A stretch of 64,000 nt of DNA, taken from Alteromonas sp. IB21 (GTDB taxonomy: Bacteria; Pseudomonadota; Gammaproteobacteria; Enterobacterales; Alteromonadaceae). A program made the translations under genes and the position numbers. Location of the stretch: NCBI RefSeq assembly GCF_016405965.1, contig NZ_JAEFCD010000021.1, positions 1-64,000 of the forward strand, read 5' to 3'. The first letter of the stretch is position 1. The number at the start of each line of letters is the position of its first letter. This document shows, piece after piece, positions 12,515 to 20,113 of this stretch. The notes below the pieces were generated by a model, which ran no database searches, had not been told where the DNA came from, and was given only the letters and a program-made list of their open reading frames with translations.

Positions 12515-13033
12515 TTACTTGGTGTCTTTGACCGCCGCCAATACGCGCACAAACTTGCCAGGAACTTCGTTGATTGTTTGAACGAATTTCCCAACTGGTG
12601 CTTTGAAGGTTGCAAGTAGTCTCGCAAGCGCTTCGTCGCGGGTAGGTAGTGCTGCAACTGCGTCCAATTTCTCTGGACCAAGAAGACCGCTACCAATTGA
12701 AAGTGCAGTAACTTTAAGCTTATCGTTAGTCTTACCGAAGTCTTTGAAAAGACGTGCCGCACCACCTGGTGCGTCGATAGAGAAACCATAGATAAGCGGA
12801 CCAGTTAAGGCGCTGTCTAAGTCTGCAAATTGACTGTCGGCTAGAGCACGTTTTGCAAGAGTATTACGTACAACCTTTAGGTACACGCCTTGCTCACGAG
12901 CTTTAACACGTAGGTCAGTCAGTTCACTAACTTCCATCCCACGGTATTCAGCAACGGCTACGGATAGAGCGCGAGACGCAACATCAGAAATTTCTGCTAC
13001 GATCTCTTTTTTTGCTGCTAAACCTAGTGCCAC
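12515..13033 (-). CDS. rplJ: 50S ribosomal protein L10
   Basis: Stalk base protein that anchors L7/L12 dimers and binds 23S rRNA. The longest frame opens with a GTG at 13042. The GTG at 13033 is preferred because AGAGG lies a proper distance upstream and the product then begins like other L10 proteins ([14 protein letters not shown]). That gives 172 residues. [10 protein letters not shown] and the C-terminal helices for L12 are visible. It is preceded by a long leader, as expected for autogenous control. Confidence 0.95.
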   Translation of the reverse strand: MALGLAAKKEIVAEISDVASRALSVAVAEYRGMEVSELTDLRVKAREQGVYLKVVRNTLAKRALADSQFADLDSALTGPLIYGFSIDAPGGAARLFKDFGKTNDKLKVTALSIGSGLLGPEKLDAVAALPTRDEALARLLATFKAPVGKFVQTINEVPGKFVRVLAAVKDTK

Positions 13034-13339
13034 TGAGTTCACCTCTTTGTATCTGACTTTGTTTGTAGTTACCTACTCCCGCCATCAGGGTTCACAGATT
13101 GATACCAACCCTCATGGTTGATACCGCTCTACGGTGTTTGTTACCCCAGAGAGTCTGAGTCAAACCACCGTCTGCGCAGGTTGTTGTATTAAGCAGTGTG
13201 TTGATTGTGAAAGTTCTCTTACCTCTTTCACCACACCGCACCTGCGGTCTTGGACGGGAGCTGCTTATTAGCACTGCTAATTTACACAGCTCCAACCCAT
13301 AACCTTTAAGAGATTTCGATGAGCCTCAGCTCAGCGAAA
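13034..13339 (-). ncRNA. Leader region of rplJ (L10 leader)
   Basis: A 306-base non-coding stretch separates rplA from rplJ. In gammaproteobacteria this leader folds into the L10 binding site and also hosts the rplJ promoter. On the minus strand it contains runs such as GCGCAGACGGTGG and CCCTGATGGCGGG. The assignment rests mainly on position and length; a covariance search would be needed to fix its ends. A 67-codon frame inside is not credible as a gene. Confidence 0.55.
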
Positions 13340-14035
13340 TTAAAGACCTACAGAAGCCTTATCAAGAGCAACACCAGCACCCATTGTAGTGCTTAGGCTG
13401 ATCTTCTTGATATAAGTACCTTTAGCAGAAGAAGGCTTAGCTTTCTTCAGTGCTTCAAGTAGCGCTTCAAGGTTTTCTTGAATTTGGTTCGCTTCGAACG
13501 CAATCTTACCGATGCTAGCATGGATGATACCGTTCTTATCGTTACGGTAGCGTACCTGTCCAGCTTTCGCGTTCTTAACTGCCGTTGCAACGTCAGGCGT
13601 TACTGTGCCAGTTTTAGGGTTAGGCATAAGGCCACGTGGACCTAGAATTTGACCTAGCTGACCAACAACACGCATCGCGTCTGGGCTAGCTACTACTACG
13701 TCAAAGTTCATTTCGCCTTTCTTAACAAGCTCAGCTAGGTCGTCCATACCAACGATGTCCGCACCCGCTTCTTTAGCAGCTTCAGCATTTGCACCTTGAG
13801 TGAATACTGCAACGCGAACGTCTTTACCAGTACCGTTAGGTAGTACAGTTGCACCACGAACGTTTTGGTCAGATTTCTTCGCGTCGATACCAAGGTTAAC
13901 AGATACGTCAACGCTTTCTGCGAACTTAGCTGTTGCTAGTTCTTTAAGAAGCGCTACTGCTTCGTTGATGTCGTACTCTTTGCTCGAATCTACTTTTTCG
14001 CGGATCAAGCGAGCGCGTTTAGTTAATTTAGCCAT
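13340..14035 (-). CDS. rplA: 50S ribosomal protein L1
   Basis: L1 stalk protein, 231 residues, full length. It opens [16 protein letters not shown] and contains the conserved [13 protein letters not shown] segment (near 129-141). L1 also represses its own rplKA mRNA in many bacteria. It is 4 bases downstream of rplK and probably translationally coupled to it. Confidence 0.98.
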   Translation of the reverse strand: MAKLTKRARLIREKVDSSKEYDINEAVALLKELATAKFAESVDVSVNLGIDAKKSDQNVRGATVLPNGTGKDVRVAVFTQGANAEAAKEAGADIVGMDDLAELVKKGEMNFDVVVASPDAMRVVGQLGQILGPRGLMPNPKTGTVTPDVATAVKNAKAGQVRYRNDKNGIIHASIGKIAFEANQIQENLEALLEALKKAKPSSAKGTYIKKISLSTTMGAGVALDKASVGL

Positions 14036-14039
14036 TCGA

Positions 14040-14468
14040 TTAGTCCTCTACGTTCAAGCCCATTGAGCGAGCAGAACCCGCGATAGTACGTACCGCTGCA
14101 TCTAAGTCAGCCGCAGTAAGGTCTGGCTCTTTAGTTTTAGCAATCTCTTCCAACTGAGCGCGAGTAACAGTACCCACTTTTTCAGTGTTAGGACGGCCAG
14201 AACCGCTCTTGATGCCAGCTGCTTTCTTAAGCAGGTAAGACGCAGGAGGAGTCTTTGTTTCGAACGTGAAAGAGCGATCTTCGTATACAGTAATTTCTAC
14301 TGGTACCGGAGCGCCTTTCTCAAGACTTTCTGTTTTCGCGTTGAAAGCCTTACAGAATTCCATGATGTTCACACCGTGCTGACCTAGTGCAGGACCAACC
14401 GGTGGACTTGGGTTAGCAGCGCCAGCTGCAACCTGAAGCTTAATAATACCGCTTACTTTTTTAGCCAT
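14040..14468 (-). CDS. rplK: 50S ribosomal protein L11
   Basis: GTPase-associated centre protein, 142 residues. The N-terminal domain contains the proline-rich [20 protein letters not shown] segment (about 20-39); the C-terminal rRNA-binding domain ends in GLNVED. It is the first gene of the rplKAJL-rpoBC unit, with its own strong promoter upstream. In relatives nusG is immediately upstream; here an oppositely oriented cassette intervenes. Confidence 0.98.
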   Translation of the reverse strand: MAKKVSGIIKLQVAAGAANPSPPVGPALGQHGVNIMEFCKAFNAKTESLEKGAPVPVEITVYEDRSFTFETKTPPASYLLKKAAGIKSGSGRPNTEKVGTVTRAQLEEIAKTKEPDLTAADLDAAVRTIAGSARSMGLNVED

Positions 14469-14558
14469 TTTACATGCTCTCTTGTTTGGGTCTAACGCCT
14501 CGCAAATACAGAGATTATTTGCTCAATCGGCTTCCCGTTTCCGTTTAAAAGGGCGCGC

Positions 14559-14587
14559 ATTATATAAGGTGACTAATTACTATGCAA
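14559..14587 (-). promoter_or_regulatory. rplK promoter, stringent type
   Basis: On the minus strand TTGCAT (14582-14587), a 17-base spacer and a perfect TATAAT (14559-14564) are followed by the GC-only discriminator GCGCGCCC. That discriminator is typical of stable-RNA and ribosomal protein promoters inhibited by ppGpp and DksA. It lies 90 bases upstream of rplK and provides transcription independent of secE-nusG. Confidence 0.85.
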
Positions 14588-14653
14588 GAGCTATTTAGAA
14601 TAAAAAACCATCGAAAGGTCAGTATTTTTTCTTTTTGGAATAGGTCAAAGTTT

Positions 14654-14706
14654 TTAACGCGTTAACACGCAAACATATAGACGAAACATCAAATTTGGAG
14701 AAATAT
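14654..14706 (+). promoter_or_regulatory. Promoter/operator region of the peptide cassette
   Basis: A perfect 12-base palindrome TTAACGCGTTAA (14654-14665) lies 43 bases upstream of the first peptide gene. Its TTAACG could act as a -35, with TATAGA 16 bases further as the -10. A good Shine-Dalgarno (TTTGGAG) precedes the ATG at 14709. The palindrome is a candidate regulator site, but no regulator gene is adjacent. Confidence 0.4.
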
Positions 14707-14708
14707 AA

Positions 14709-14924
14709 ATGGAGTTAATCACGCAAGAAGAACTGAGCCAAGTTTCAGGTGGTGATGGCTGGGACGTTGCCTCCGGAGGCTTAACTGGTGGCGGCATTGG
14801 AGCGACTGGCGTTGGCTTTGCGGTAGCAGTCGGATTTACTGTGACCTTTCCTGTTGCTGTAGGCGCAATTGCTACAGGCGCTGCCCTAGGAGCTGCATGG
14901 GAGTATTTTACTGATGATGAATAA
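14709..14924 (+). CDS. Double-glycine leader peptide, probable bacteriocin component 1
   Basis: A 71-residue peptide precursor. The leader MELITQEELSQVSGG matches the double-glycine consensus: Ile at -12, Glu at -8, Leu at -7, Val at -4 and Gly-Gly at -2/-1. Cleavage would release a 56-residue, cysteine-free, glycine/alanine-rich peptide with GxxxG spacings (GGGIGATGVGF) and an acidic tail. Such features fit class II bacteriocins or microcins that insert in membranes. TTTGGAG sets the ATG start. It overlaps the next gene by 11 bases. Maturation needs a C39-peptidase exporter, and none is nearby. Activity is inferred, not shown. Confidence 0.8.
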   Translation: MELITQEELSQVSGGDGWDVASGGLTGGGIGATGVGFAVAVGFTVTFPVAVGAIATGAALGAAWEYFTDDE

Positions 14925-15159
14925 TCCGTTAGTACTCACCGAAGAGCAAATCGACACTGTCTCTGGAGGCAATATTTCACAAGCCGCTTTTGAAGGAGGT
15001 TTGGAAGGCGCTGCTACAGGTGCAGGTATAGGTGCTGCACTTGGTGCTTATGCTGGCCCTTTCGGTGCACTTTTAGGCGGCCTTATCGGAACTGGTGTCG
15101 GTACTATTGTTGGAGCAGCCGATGCAATATCAGATTACAATGAAACGTTGGATGAGTAA
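14914..15159 (+). CDS. Double-glycine leader peptide, probable bacteriocin component 2
   Basis: An 81-residue peptide precursor with the leader MMNNPLVLTEEQIDTVSGG: Leu at -12, Thr at -11, Ile at -7, Val at -4 and Gly-Gly at -2/-1. The predicted 62-residue mature peptide is rich in Gly/Ala with repeated GxxxG (GAATGAGIGAALGA, GGLIGTGVGTIVG) and has an acidic C-terminus. Its start lies inside the end of the first peptide gene, with GGGAG 10 bases upstream, so the two are translated together. A pair of similar GxxxG peptides suggests a two-peptide (class IIb-like) bacteriocin; two related one-peptide microcins are an alternative. Confidence 0.8.
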   Translation: MMNNPLVLTEEQIDTVSGGNISQAAFEGGLEGAATGAGIGAALGAYAGPFGALLGGLIGTGVGTIVGAADAISDYNETLDE

Positions 15160-15504
15160 GTGAAATTAACACCGTTAGCAAGGCTTTACATGGCATGTGC
15201 CATGTTGGGCCTTTTTTCTTTTAGTGCGTTTATTGCAAATAACCACCTATTACTTTTATTCCATCAAGTTTGCATTGGAATTATTTTTTGGGTTCTTTTG
15301 CTTAGGCCCAAGCTTAAAACTAGCAAACTCGACACGAAAAAAATTAAGCAGGTAGTAGTATCCACTTTTGCATTTATCACAACACTCACTATTGGAGGGG
15401 TCGTAAATCAGAGCTATAAATGGCTCGTGGTTATAGCCGCTGTCGGAGTTTCAATCTGGCTTTATACCCTTCTTGAAAAGAATCGAATAAGTTATAATGA
15501 GTAG
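15160..15504 (+). CDS. Small membrane protein, candidate immunity protein
   Basis: A 114-residue protein of unknown family with about four hydrophobic helices (about 8-25, 27-47, 67-85 and 88-104) separated by a lysine-rich loop. The GTG start directly follows the TAA of peptide 2, so translation is probably coupled. Small multi-pass membrane proteins immediately behind bacteriocin genes usually protect the producer, which is the basis for the suggestion. The coding sequence is visibly more AT-rich than the flanking ribosomal genes. Confidence 0.65.
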   Translation: MKLTPLARLYMACAMLGLFSFSAFIANNHLLLLFHQVCIGIIFWVLLLRPKLKTSKLDTKKIKQVVVSTFAFITTLTIGGVVNQSYKWLVVIAAVGVSIWLYTLLEKNRISYNE

Positions 15505-15509
15505 TCGCA

Positions 15510-15695
15510 GTGACAGCATTTTTAATATGGTTTTTTGGGACAGGGTTAGTTAACTACGCGCTAAAAAAGTTTTGCAGAGTAGGTTTTTGGGCGTCGTGTG
15601 CTGATACCAAGAGATTTGCACAATGTTATGGCCACATTTTGCAGTATTTATTTGTTTTTACCTCGATGCTGCTAGCCATGTTGTTCGTAATTTAA
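15510..15695 (+). CDS. Very small membrane protein, end of the peptide cassette
   Basis: A 61-residue frame from GTG, 5 bases after the previous gene, with two hydrophobic segments (about 2-17 and 44-61) around a basic, cysteine-containing middle. No family is recognised. Its position in a tight same-strand run and its membrane character favour a real gene, perhaps a second immunity factor. The weak ribosome binding site and short length leave doubt. Confidence 0.45.
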   Translation: MTAFLIWFFGTGLVNYALKKFCRVGFWASCADTKRFAQCYGHILQYLFVFTSMLLAMLFVI

Positions 15696-15743
15696 CGTTC
15701 AAATGAACGTACATTGCCAATCGTGCTCCTGAGTTCCAGATAT

Positions 15744-15771
15744 AAAAAAAGACGGTCAAACCGTCTTTTTT
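15744..15771. terminator. Bidirectional terminator between the peptide cassette and nusG
   Basis: GACGGT / ACCGTC with a 3-base loop, flanked by an A-run on the left and a T-run on the right, works on either strand. It would end both the plus-strand cassette and the minus-strand secE-nusG transcript, and so uncouples nusG from rplK. Confidence 0.85.
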
Positions 15772-15788
15772 CGAATATTTATAGAAGT

Positions 15789-16340
15789 CTAGCCTTTTTC
15801 TACCTGACCAAATTCTAGATCTACCGGTGTAGAACGACCGAAGATAAGTACCGATACTTTTACGCGGCTCTTTTCGTAGTCTACTTCTTCTACCACACCG
15901 TTGAAGTCTGCAAAAGGACCGTCGGTAACGCGAACCACTTCGCCTGGCTCGAACAATGTTTTTGGTCGTGGCTTATCAACATTTTCTTCAAGGCGATTTA
16001 AGATAGCATCTGCTTCTTTTTGCGTAATTGGCATAGGACGGTCAGATGTACCGCCGATGAAACCCAATACGCGAGGAACGCTTTTCACTAAGTGCCATGA
16101 CTCTTCGGTCATCGCCATTTCTACCAATACATAACCCGGGTAGAACTTACGCTCTGATTTGCGCTTTTGACCTGCACGCATTTCAACAACTTCCTCTGTT
16201 GGTACTAGTACCTGACCGAAGTAGTCTTCCATGTTGTGCATTTTAATGTATTCAAGCAGCGTCTTTTTAACGCGAGCTTCGTATTGCGAATAGGCTTGAA
16301 CTACGTACCATCTTTTCTTTACTGCTTCTTCTTCAGACAT
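15789..16340 (-). CDS. nusG: Transcription termination/antitermination factor NusG
   Basis: A 183-residue, two-domain protein. The N-terminal NGN domain binds RNA polymerase ([11 protein letters not shown]..., with [10 protein letters not shown] near 67-76); the C-terminal KOW domain (about 128-160, [19 protein letters not shown]) contacts Rho or S10. It lies 4 bases after secE with AGGAG upstream. It is unusual in not being followed directly by rplK. Confidence 0.97.
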   Translation of the reverse strand: MSEEEAVKKRWYVVQAYSQYEARVKKTLLEYIKMHNMEDYFGQVLVPTEEVVEMRAGQKRKSERKFYPGYVLVEMAMTEESWHLVKSVPRVLGFIGGTSDRPMPITQKEADAILNRLEENVDKPRPKTLFEPGEVVRVTDGPFADFNGVVEEVDYEKSRVKVSVLIFGRSTPVDLEFGQVEKG

Positions 16341-16344
16341 ACGT

Positions 16345-16722
16345 TTATGCTCCTATTCCAGTAATAAAGCCAACTACACGAACGATGATGCCGTCTAGTC
16401 CCCATAAAATTAGTGCCATAACTAACGTCGCTGCAAGTACGATAAGCGTAGTTTGGTTCGCCTCTTGACGGGTTGGCCATACTACTTTGCGAACTTCTGT
16501 GCGAGACTCTTTAGCAAAGCTCAAGAAGGTACTACCTTTTTCGGTAGTTGCTGCGATGAAACCAGCTATACCAACTACTACTACAATCGCGATGGCACGG
16601 TATAGTACCGAAATCTCACCGTACATTGTGTTAGCGGTTACTAAACCGGCAAGCAGTGCAAAAACCACTACCCATTTGAACATGTCCAATGCATTGGACT
16701 GATTTTCCGTCTTTTCGCTCAT
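16345..16722 (-). CDS. secE: Preprotein translocase subunit SecE
   Basis: Inner-membrane subunit of the SecYEG channel, 125 residues with three membrane segments, the gammaproteobacterial long form. The conserved amphipathic stretch [17 protein letters not shown] (about 72-88) precedes the last helix. It is co-transcribed with the upstream tRNA-Trp and with nusG. Confidence 0.96.
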   Translation of the reverse strand: MSEKTENQSNALDMFKWVVVFALLAGLVTANTMYGEISVLYRAIAIVVVVGIAGFIAATTEKGSTFLSFAKESRTEVRKVVWPTRQEANQTTLIVLAATLVMALILWGLDGIIVRVVGFITGIGA

Positions 16723-16802
16723 GTTACGATCCTAGCACTACAGCGTCGTTGTTTTACGCACTCATTCAATGCGCAATTTAAAATTCTTCGTTTAAGTAAA
16801 TT

Positions 16803-16879
16803 TGGCAGGGGTGGAGGGACTCGAACCCCCAACCATCGGTTTTGGAGACCGCTGTTCTACCAATTCGAACTACACCCCT
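16803..16879 (-). tRNA. tRNA-Trp (anticodon CCA)
   Basis: A 77-base cloverleaf with the 3' CCA encoded. The acceptor AGGGGTG pairs with CACCCCT, the anticodon loop is CTCCAAA and the T loop is TTCGAGT. The discriminator base is G, as expected for tRNA-Trp. The top pair of the anticodon stem appears mismatched (G/A). It lies between its promoter and secE on the same strand. Confidence 0.96.
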
Positions 16880-16971
16880 GTGGTGCCTACATCACAAAAT
16901 TTACTTACACTGCCCTTGGGAATTGTGCGTCTTTTCTAAGGAAAGTGCGGTATCGCAAGGGAGGGACGCGT

Positions 16972-16999
16972 ATTATACTTAACCACTTTCAAGATACAA
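16972..16999 (-). promoter_or_regulatory. tRNA-Trp/secE/nusG promoter
   Basis: On the minus strand TTGTAT (16994-16999), a 16-base spacer and a perfect TATAAT (16972-16977) are followed by the GC-rich discriminator ACGCGTCCC. This resembles the rplK promoter and points to growth-rate/stringent control. It lies about 95 bases before the tRNA. Confidence 0.75.
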
Positions 17000-17045
17000 G
17001 CGGTTTATCGCTCCCAAATGCTCTTCCTATTATTTCTTACTAAAT

Positions 17046-18887
17046 TTATTCTACCCCAATGAAACCACCGGTTTGATGCGCCCACAGCTTTGCATAAATA
17101 CCATTATGAGCAATGAGTTCGGCATGCGTGCCCTGCTCTACAATATTGCCTTTATCGAGCACCAACAACCTGTCCATTTGCGCTATAGTGGATAAACGGT
17201 GCGCTATGGCAAGTACTGTTTTGCCTTCCATTACCTTGTCCAAACACGCTTGAATGGCCGCCTCAACTTCAGAATCCAGTGCAGATGTCGCTTCGTCTAG
17301 TACCAGCACTGGTGCATCTTTTAACAAAACGCGCGCAATTGCGATACGCTGGCGCTGCCCCCCAGAAAGCTTCACTCCACGCTCGCCTACATGGGCGTCA
17401 TATCCTGTTCTTCCATGACTATCGGTGAGCGTCAGAATAAAGTCATGTGCTTCGGCCTGCTTAGCTGCACGGATCATGTCTTCTTCTGTAGCATCCGTGC
17501 GCCCGTAAAGAATGTTGTCACGCACCGAACGATGCATAAGCGAGGTATCTTGTGTCACCATACTGATTTTGGCGCGCAGGGTTTCTTGCCCAACTTGAGT
17601 GATATCTTGTCCATCGATAATAATGCGGCCGCTTTGGGTGTCGTAAAAACGCATAAGTAAATTAACCAAGGTCGATTTACCCGCGCCAGAACGCCCCACT
17701 AAGCCGACTTTCTCCCCTGGCTTTATGCTCAAATCCAAGTGAGAAAAGACATCGATAGGTTTATCATCAGCACCAGAGTACGAGAAGTTCACATCATCAA
17801 AGGTAATTCCCCCACCGCTTACTTTAAGTGCATTTGCCTCGGGTTTGTCTTTAACCGCGATGGGTTGAGCCAGCGTATTCATACCGTCCTGCACCGTGCC
17901 CAAGTTTTCAAACAAGCCTGATACCTCCCACATTACCCAGTGCGACATTCCGTTTAGACGAAGACATAAACTAATGGCAATGGCAATATCTCCAGGGCTT
18001 GCGATGTTTTCCATCCACAAATAAATAGATAGAGCGCCAATGGTGAAAATAAGAATGGCATTGGCCATCTCTACACAGAATTCCAACACGGTAACCAAAC
18101 GCATTTGCGGGTAAACTGTCTGAAGAAAACCATCCATACTTTCTTTTGCATAATCCGCTTCACGGCGGCTATGTGAAAACAGCTTTACCGTTGTGATATT
18201 GGTATAGCTATCAACAATACGCCCCGTCATCAATGAACGCGCGTCCGCTTGTTTTTGCGATACTTCCTTTAGTTTAGGTACCAGCACTTTTAAGATGCCA
18301 ATGTACACAAAGAACCACACGATAAGCGGCATGGCTAGGCGCCAGTCAGTACTGAAAATAAGCACAACCATTGAGATAAAATAAACACTTATATACACCA
18401 GTAAGTCGAGAACTTTAGTTACGGTCTCTCTCACCGATAGTGCGGTTTGCATTACCTTAGTGGCAACACGTCCGGCAAATTCATCGTGGAAAAACGTTAA
18501 GCTTTGACCCAGCAAATAGCGGTGCGCCTGCCATCTAATGCGCATTGGGTAGTTCCCCATCAACGACTGACGGGAAAATAAGGAGCGAAGCAAAATAAAC
18601 AGGGGAATTAGTACAAGTACGGTAACCCCCATTCCTATAAGTGTAAACTTTTGGTCGGCTAAGAATGTCTCGCGATTTTGCTCGGAAAACCAATCGACTA
18701 GCTGTCCTAAAAAGCCAAACAATGCCACTTCTAACATGGCAACAATTGCACTAAGCAAGGAAACGGTGAGAATTACGCCCCACATGCCTTTGGTATAATA
18801 CTTACAAAAAGCAACAATGCCTTGCGGTGGTTGGGTAGGTGGCGTATCTGGGAAAGGCTGGGTAAGCTTTTCAAAAAATGAAAACAT
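17046..18887 (-). CDS. ABC exporter, fused membrane and ATPase domains
   Basis: A 613-residue half-transporter of the MsbA/multidrug type. Six membrane helices occupy about residues 35-340. The ATPase has Walker A GRSGAGKST (about 397-405), the signature LSGGQRQR and Walker B VLVLDEATSALD. There is no N-terminal C39 peptidase domain, so it is not an obvious processor of the nearby double-glycine peptides. It stands alone between secE's promoter and an RraA-like gene. The substrate is unknown; lipid or drug export is typical of the family. Confidence 0.9.
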   Translation of the reverse strand: MFSFFEKLTQPFPDTPPTQPPQGIVAFCKYYTKGMWGVILTVSLLSAIVAMLEVALFGFLGQLVDWFSEQNRETFLADQKFTLIGMGVTVLVLIPLFILLRSLFSRQSLMGNYPMRIRWQAHRYLLGQSLTFFHDEFAGRVATKVMQTALSVRETVTKVLDLLVYISVYFISMVVLIFSTDWRLAMPLIVWFFVYIGILKVLVPKLKEVSQKQADARSLMTGRIVDSYTNITTVKLFSHSRREADYAKESMDGFLQTVYPQMRLVTVLEFCVEMANAILIFTIGALSIYLWMENIASPGDIAIAISLCLRLNGMSHWVMWEVSGLFENLGTVQDGMNTLAQPIAVKDKPEANALKVSGGGITFDDVNFSYSGADDKPIDVFSHLDLSIKPGEKVGLVGRSGAGKSTLVNLLMRFYDTQSGRIIIDGQDITQVGQETLRAKISMVTQDTSLMHRSVRDNILYGRTDATEEDMIRAAKQAEAHDFILTLTDSHGRTGYDAHVGERGVKLSGGQRQRIAIARVLLKDAPVLVLDEATSALDSEVEAAIQACLDKVMEGKTVLAIAHRLSTIAQMDRLLVLDKGNIVEQGTHAELIAHNGIYAKLWAHQTGGFIGVE

Positions 18888-19231
18888 GTAAAACTCGTTA
18901 GTTATTCAGTGACAGAGCACATTTACGCATGCCCCAAAATGCTGGGTCACAATTCTACACGATATAAAAACGCGTGTTGAACTTTGCGTCATGTTTTAGC
19001 GCAAAGTTCACTTAAAGTTGGTTAATACTTTGTAGAAGTAAGGGCTGATTTCCTTCTCTTTTACCGTGCTAAAAAGCCGATGACCACGCCCGTTTTAGAA
19101 CACTTGGTCATGGCTGCTAAACCAAGAGAAGCTAGTAGGTGTGTCGACCGAGCAACCTAACTCGATTAGCGTAGTGCCACGGGAAGTATGCAGCAGCATA
19201 GACAAACATTATCCGTTTAATGTTACGCCTA
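18888..19231. other. Gene-free spacer with an inverted repeat
   Basis: A 344-base gap without a credible gene. It contains a perfect 10-base inverted repeat GAACTTTGCG / CGCAAAGTTC (18979-18988 and 19000-19009, 11-base loop) about 95 bases upstream of the ABC exporter. No T-run follows on either strand, so an operator or RNA structure is more likely than a terminator. Confidence 0.4.
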
Positions 19232-19891
19232 TTAGTCGGTATATCCGAGTTCTGTCAGAATGCTCTCCACTTTTTTGGCGTGCTCGGCCTGCCATTGCGC
19301 TAACGTCATAGCACCGTCTTTTTCGGCGCGCTTTTTAGCGATATCAAAGACGGTTAATGCATCGGCTTTGGGAATGACTGCAATGCCCTCTTCGTCAGCG
19401 ACAATGATGTCACCTGCATGAACAGTAACACCTCCACAGTTTACAGGCTGATTCAGAGGTGAAATACACTGCTTCGCACCCGGCTTAGGTACTACACCGA
19501 GAGCAAACACGGGAAACTTGTTATCCCGTGTTTCAGCGATATCACGAATCACACCATCGATAACAAAACCTTTAATACCGCGAGCCTGCGCAATTGCACA
19601 CACATTACCACCAGCGACTGCAAACTTATCATCGGCCTCTACGACGATAATATCACCCGGGTTTGCGCGATATATTGCCGCATGAAGCATTAGATGGTCC
19701 CCTGCCTCACATTTTACAGTGAAAGCGGGACCGGCTATACGCGGGATACCCTCCCATAAAGGTTTTATGGCGTAATCCATAAACTGCTCTCTTGGAAGCG
19801 CGTCTGCATATTCGCAAGGCGAGACGCTGTCAAAAGGGGTATTGTCTAATTCCATTGCCTTTCCTGTCTTTTTACTGGTGAGAAAAATCAC
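19232..19891 (-). CDS. RraA-like / hydroxymethyl-oxoglutarate aldolase family protein
   Basis: A 219-residue member of the RraA fold family. The core GFVIDGVIRDIAET (about 110-123) contains the Asp-Gly...Arg-Asp residues that bind metal and oxoacid in the aldolase members. AGDIIVADEEGIAVIP (about 159-174) is the other family signature. It may act as a 4-hydroxy-4-methyl-2-oxoglutarate aldolase/oxaloacetate decarboxylase; true RraA (an RNase E inhibitor) is shorter. A shorter start at the ATG at 19855 is possible. No pathway partner is adjacent. Confidence 0.8.
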   Translation of the reverse strand: MIFLTSKKTGKAMELDNTPFDSVSPCEYADALPREQFMDYAIKPLWEGIPRIAGPAFTVKCEAGDHLMLHAAIYRANPGDIIVVEADDKFAVAGGNVCAIAQARGIKGFVIDGVIRDIAETRDNKFPVFALGVVPKPGAKQCISPLNQPVNCGGVTVHAGDIIVADEEGIAVIPKADALTVFDIAKKRAEKDGAMTLAQWQAEHAKKVESILTELGYTD

Positions 19892-20113
19892 TATAACGAA
19901 ATTGGGAGCCCAAGTTGTTACAAGCTGTGTATTTTCACTATAAACACTTTTTCTGTTGGCATTGCCATGCTAAAAACAAATGTGATTATAAAAGGCGAGC
20001 AGGCGTATTAGGTTATTAACCTTTCAAGCAAATTAGAGCGCTATTGCATCGTGCCAAAAACAAATAAACGGTAGATTTCACCACTGCCGATAACATAAAA
20101 AGGAAAACTCGAT

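Noticed and set aside
13092..13295. 67-codon frame in the rplJ leader
   Set aside because: The region is expected to be a structured leader, and the frame has no credible start signal.
17046..18887. ABC exporter as the dedicated secretion system of the peptide cassette
   Set aside because: It has no N-terminal C39 peptidase domain and is separated from the cassette by nusG, secE and tRNA-Trp on the other strand.
19232..19891. Assignment as RraA, regulator of RNase E
   Set aside because: It is longer than RraA and carries the metal/oxoacid-binding residues of the aldolase branch.
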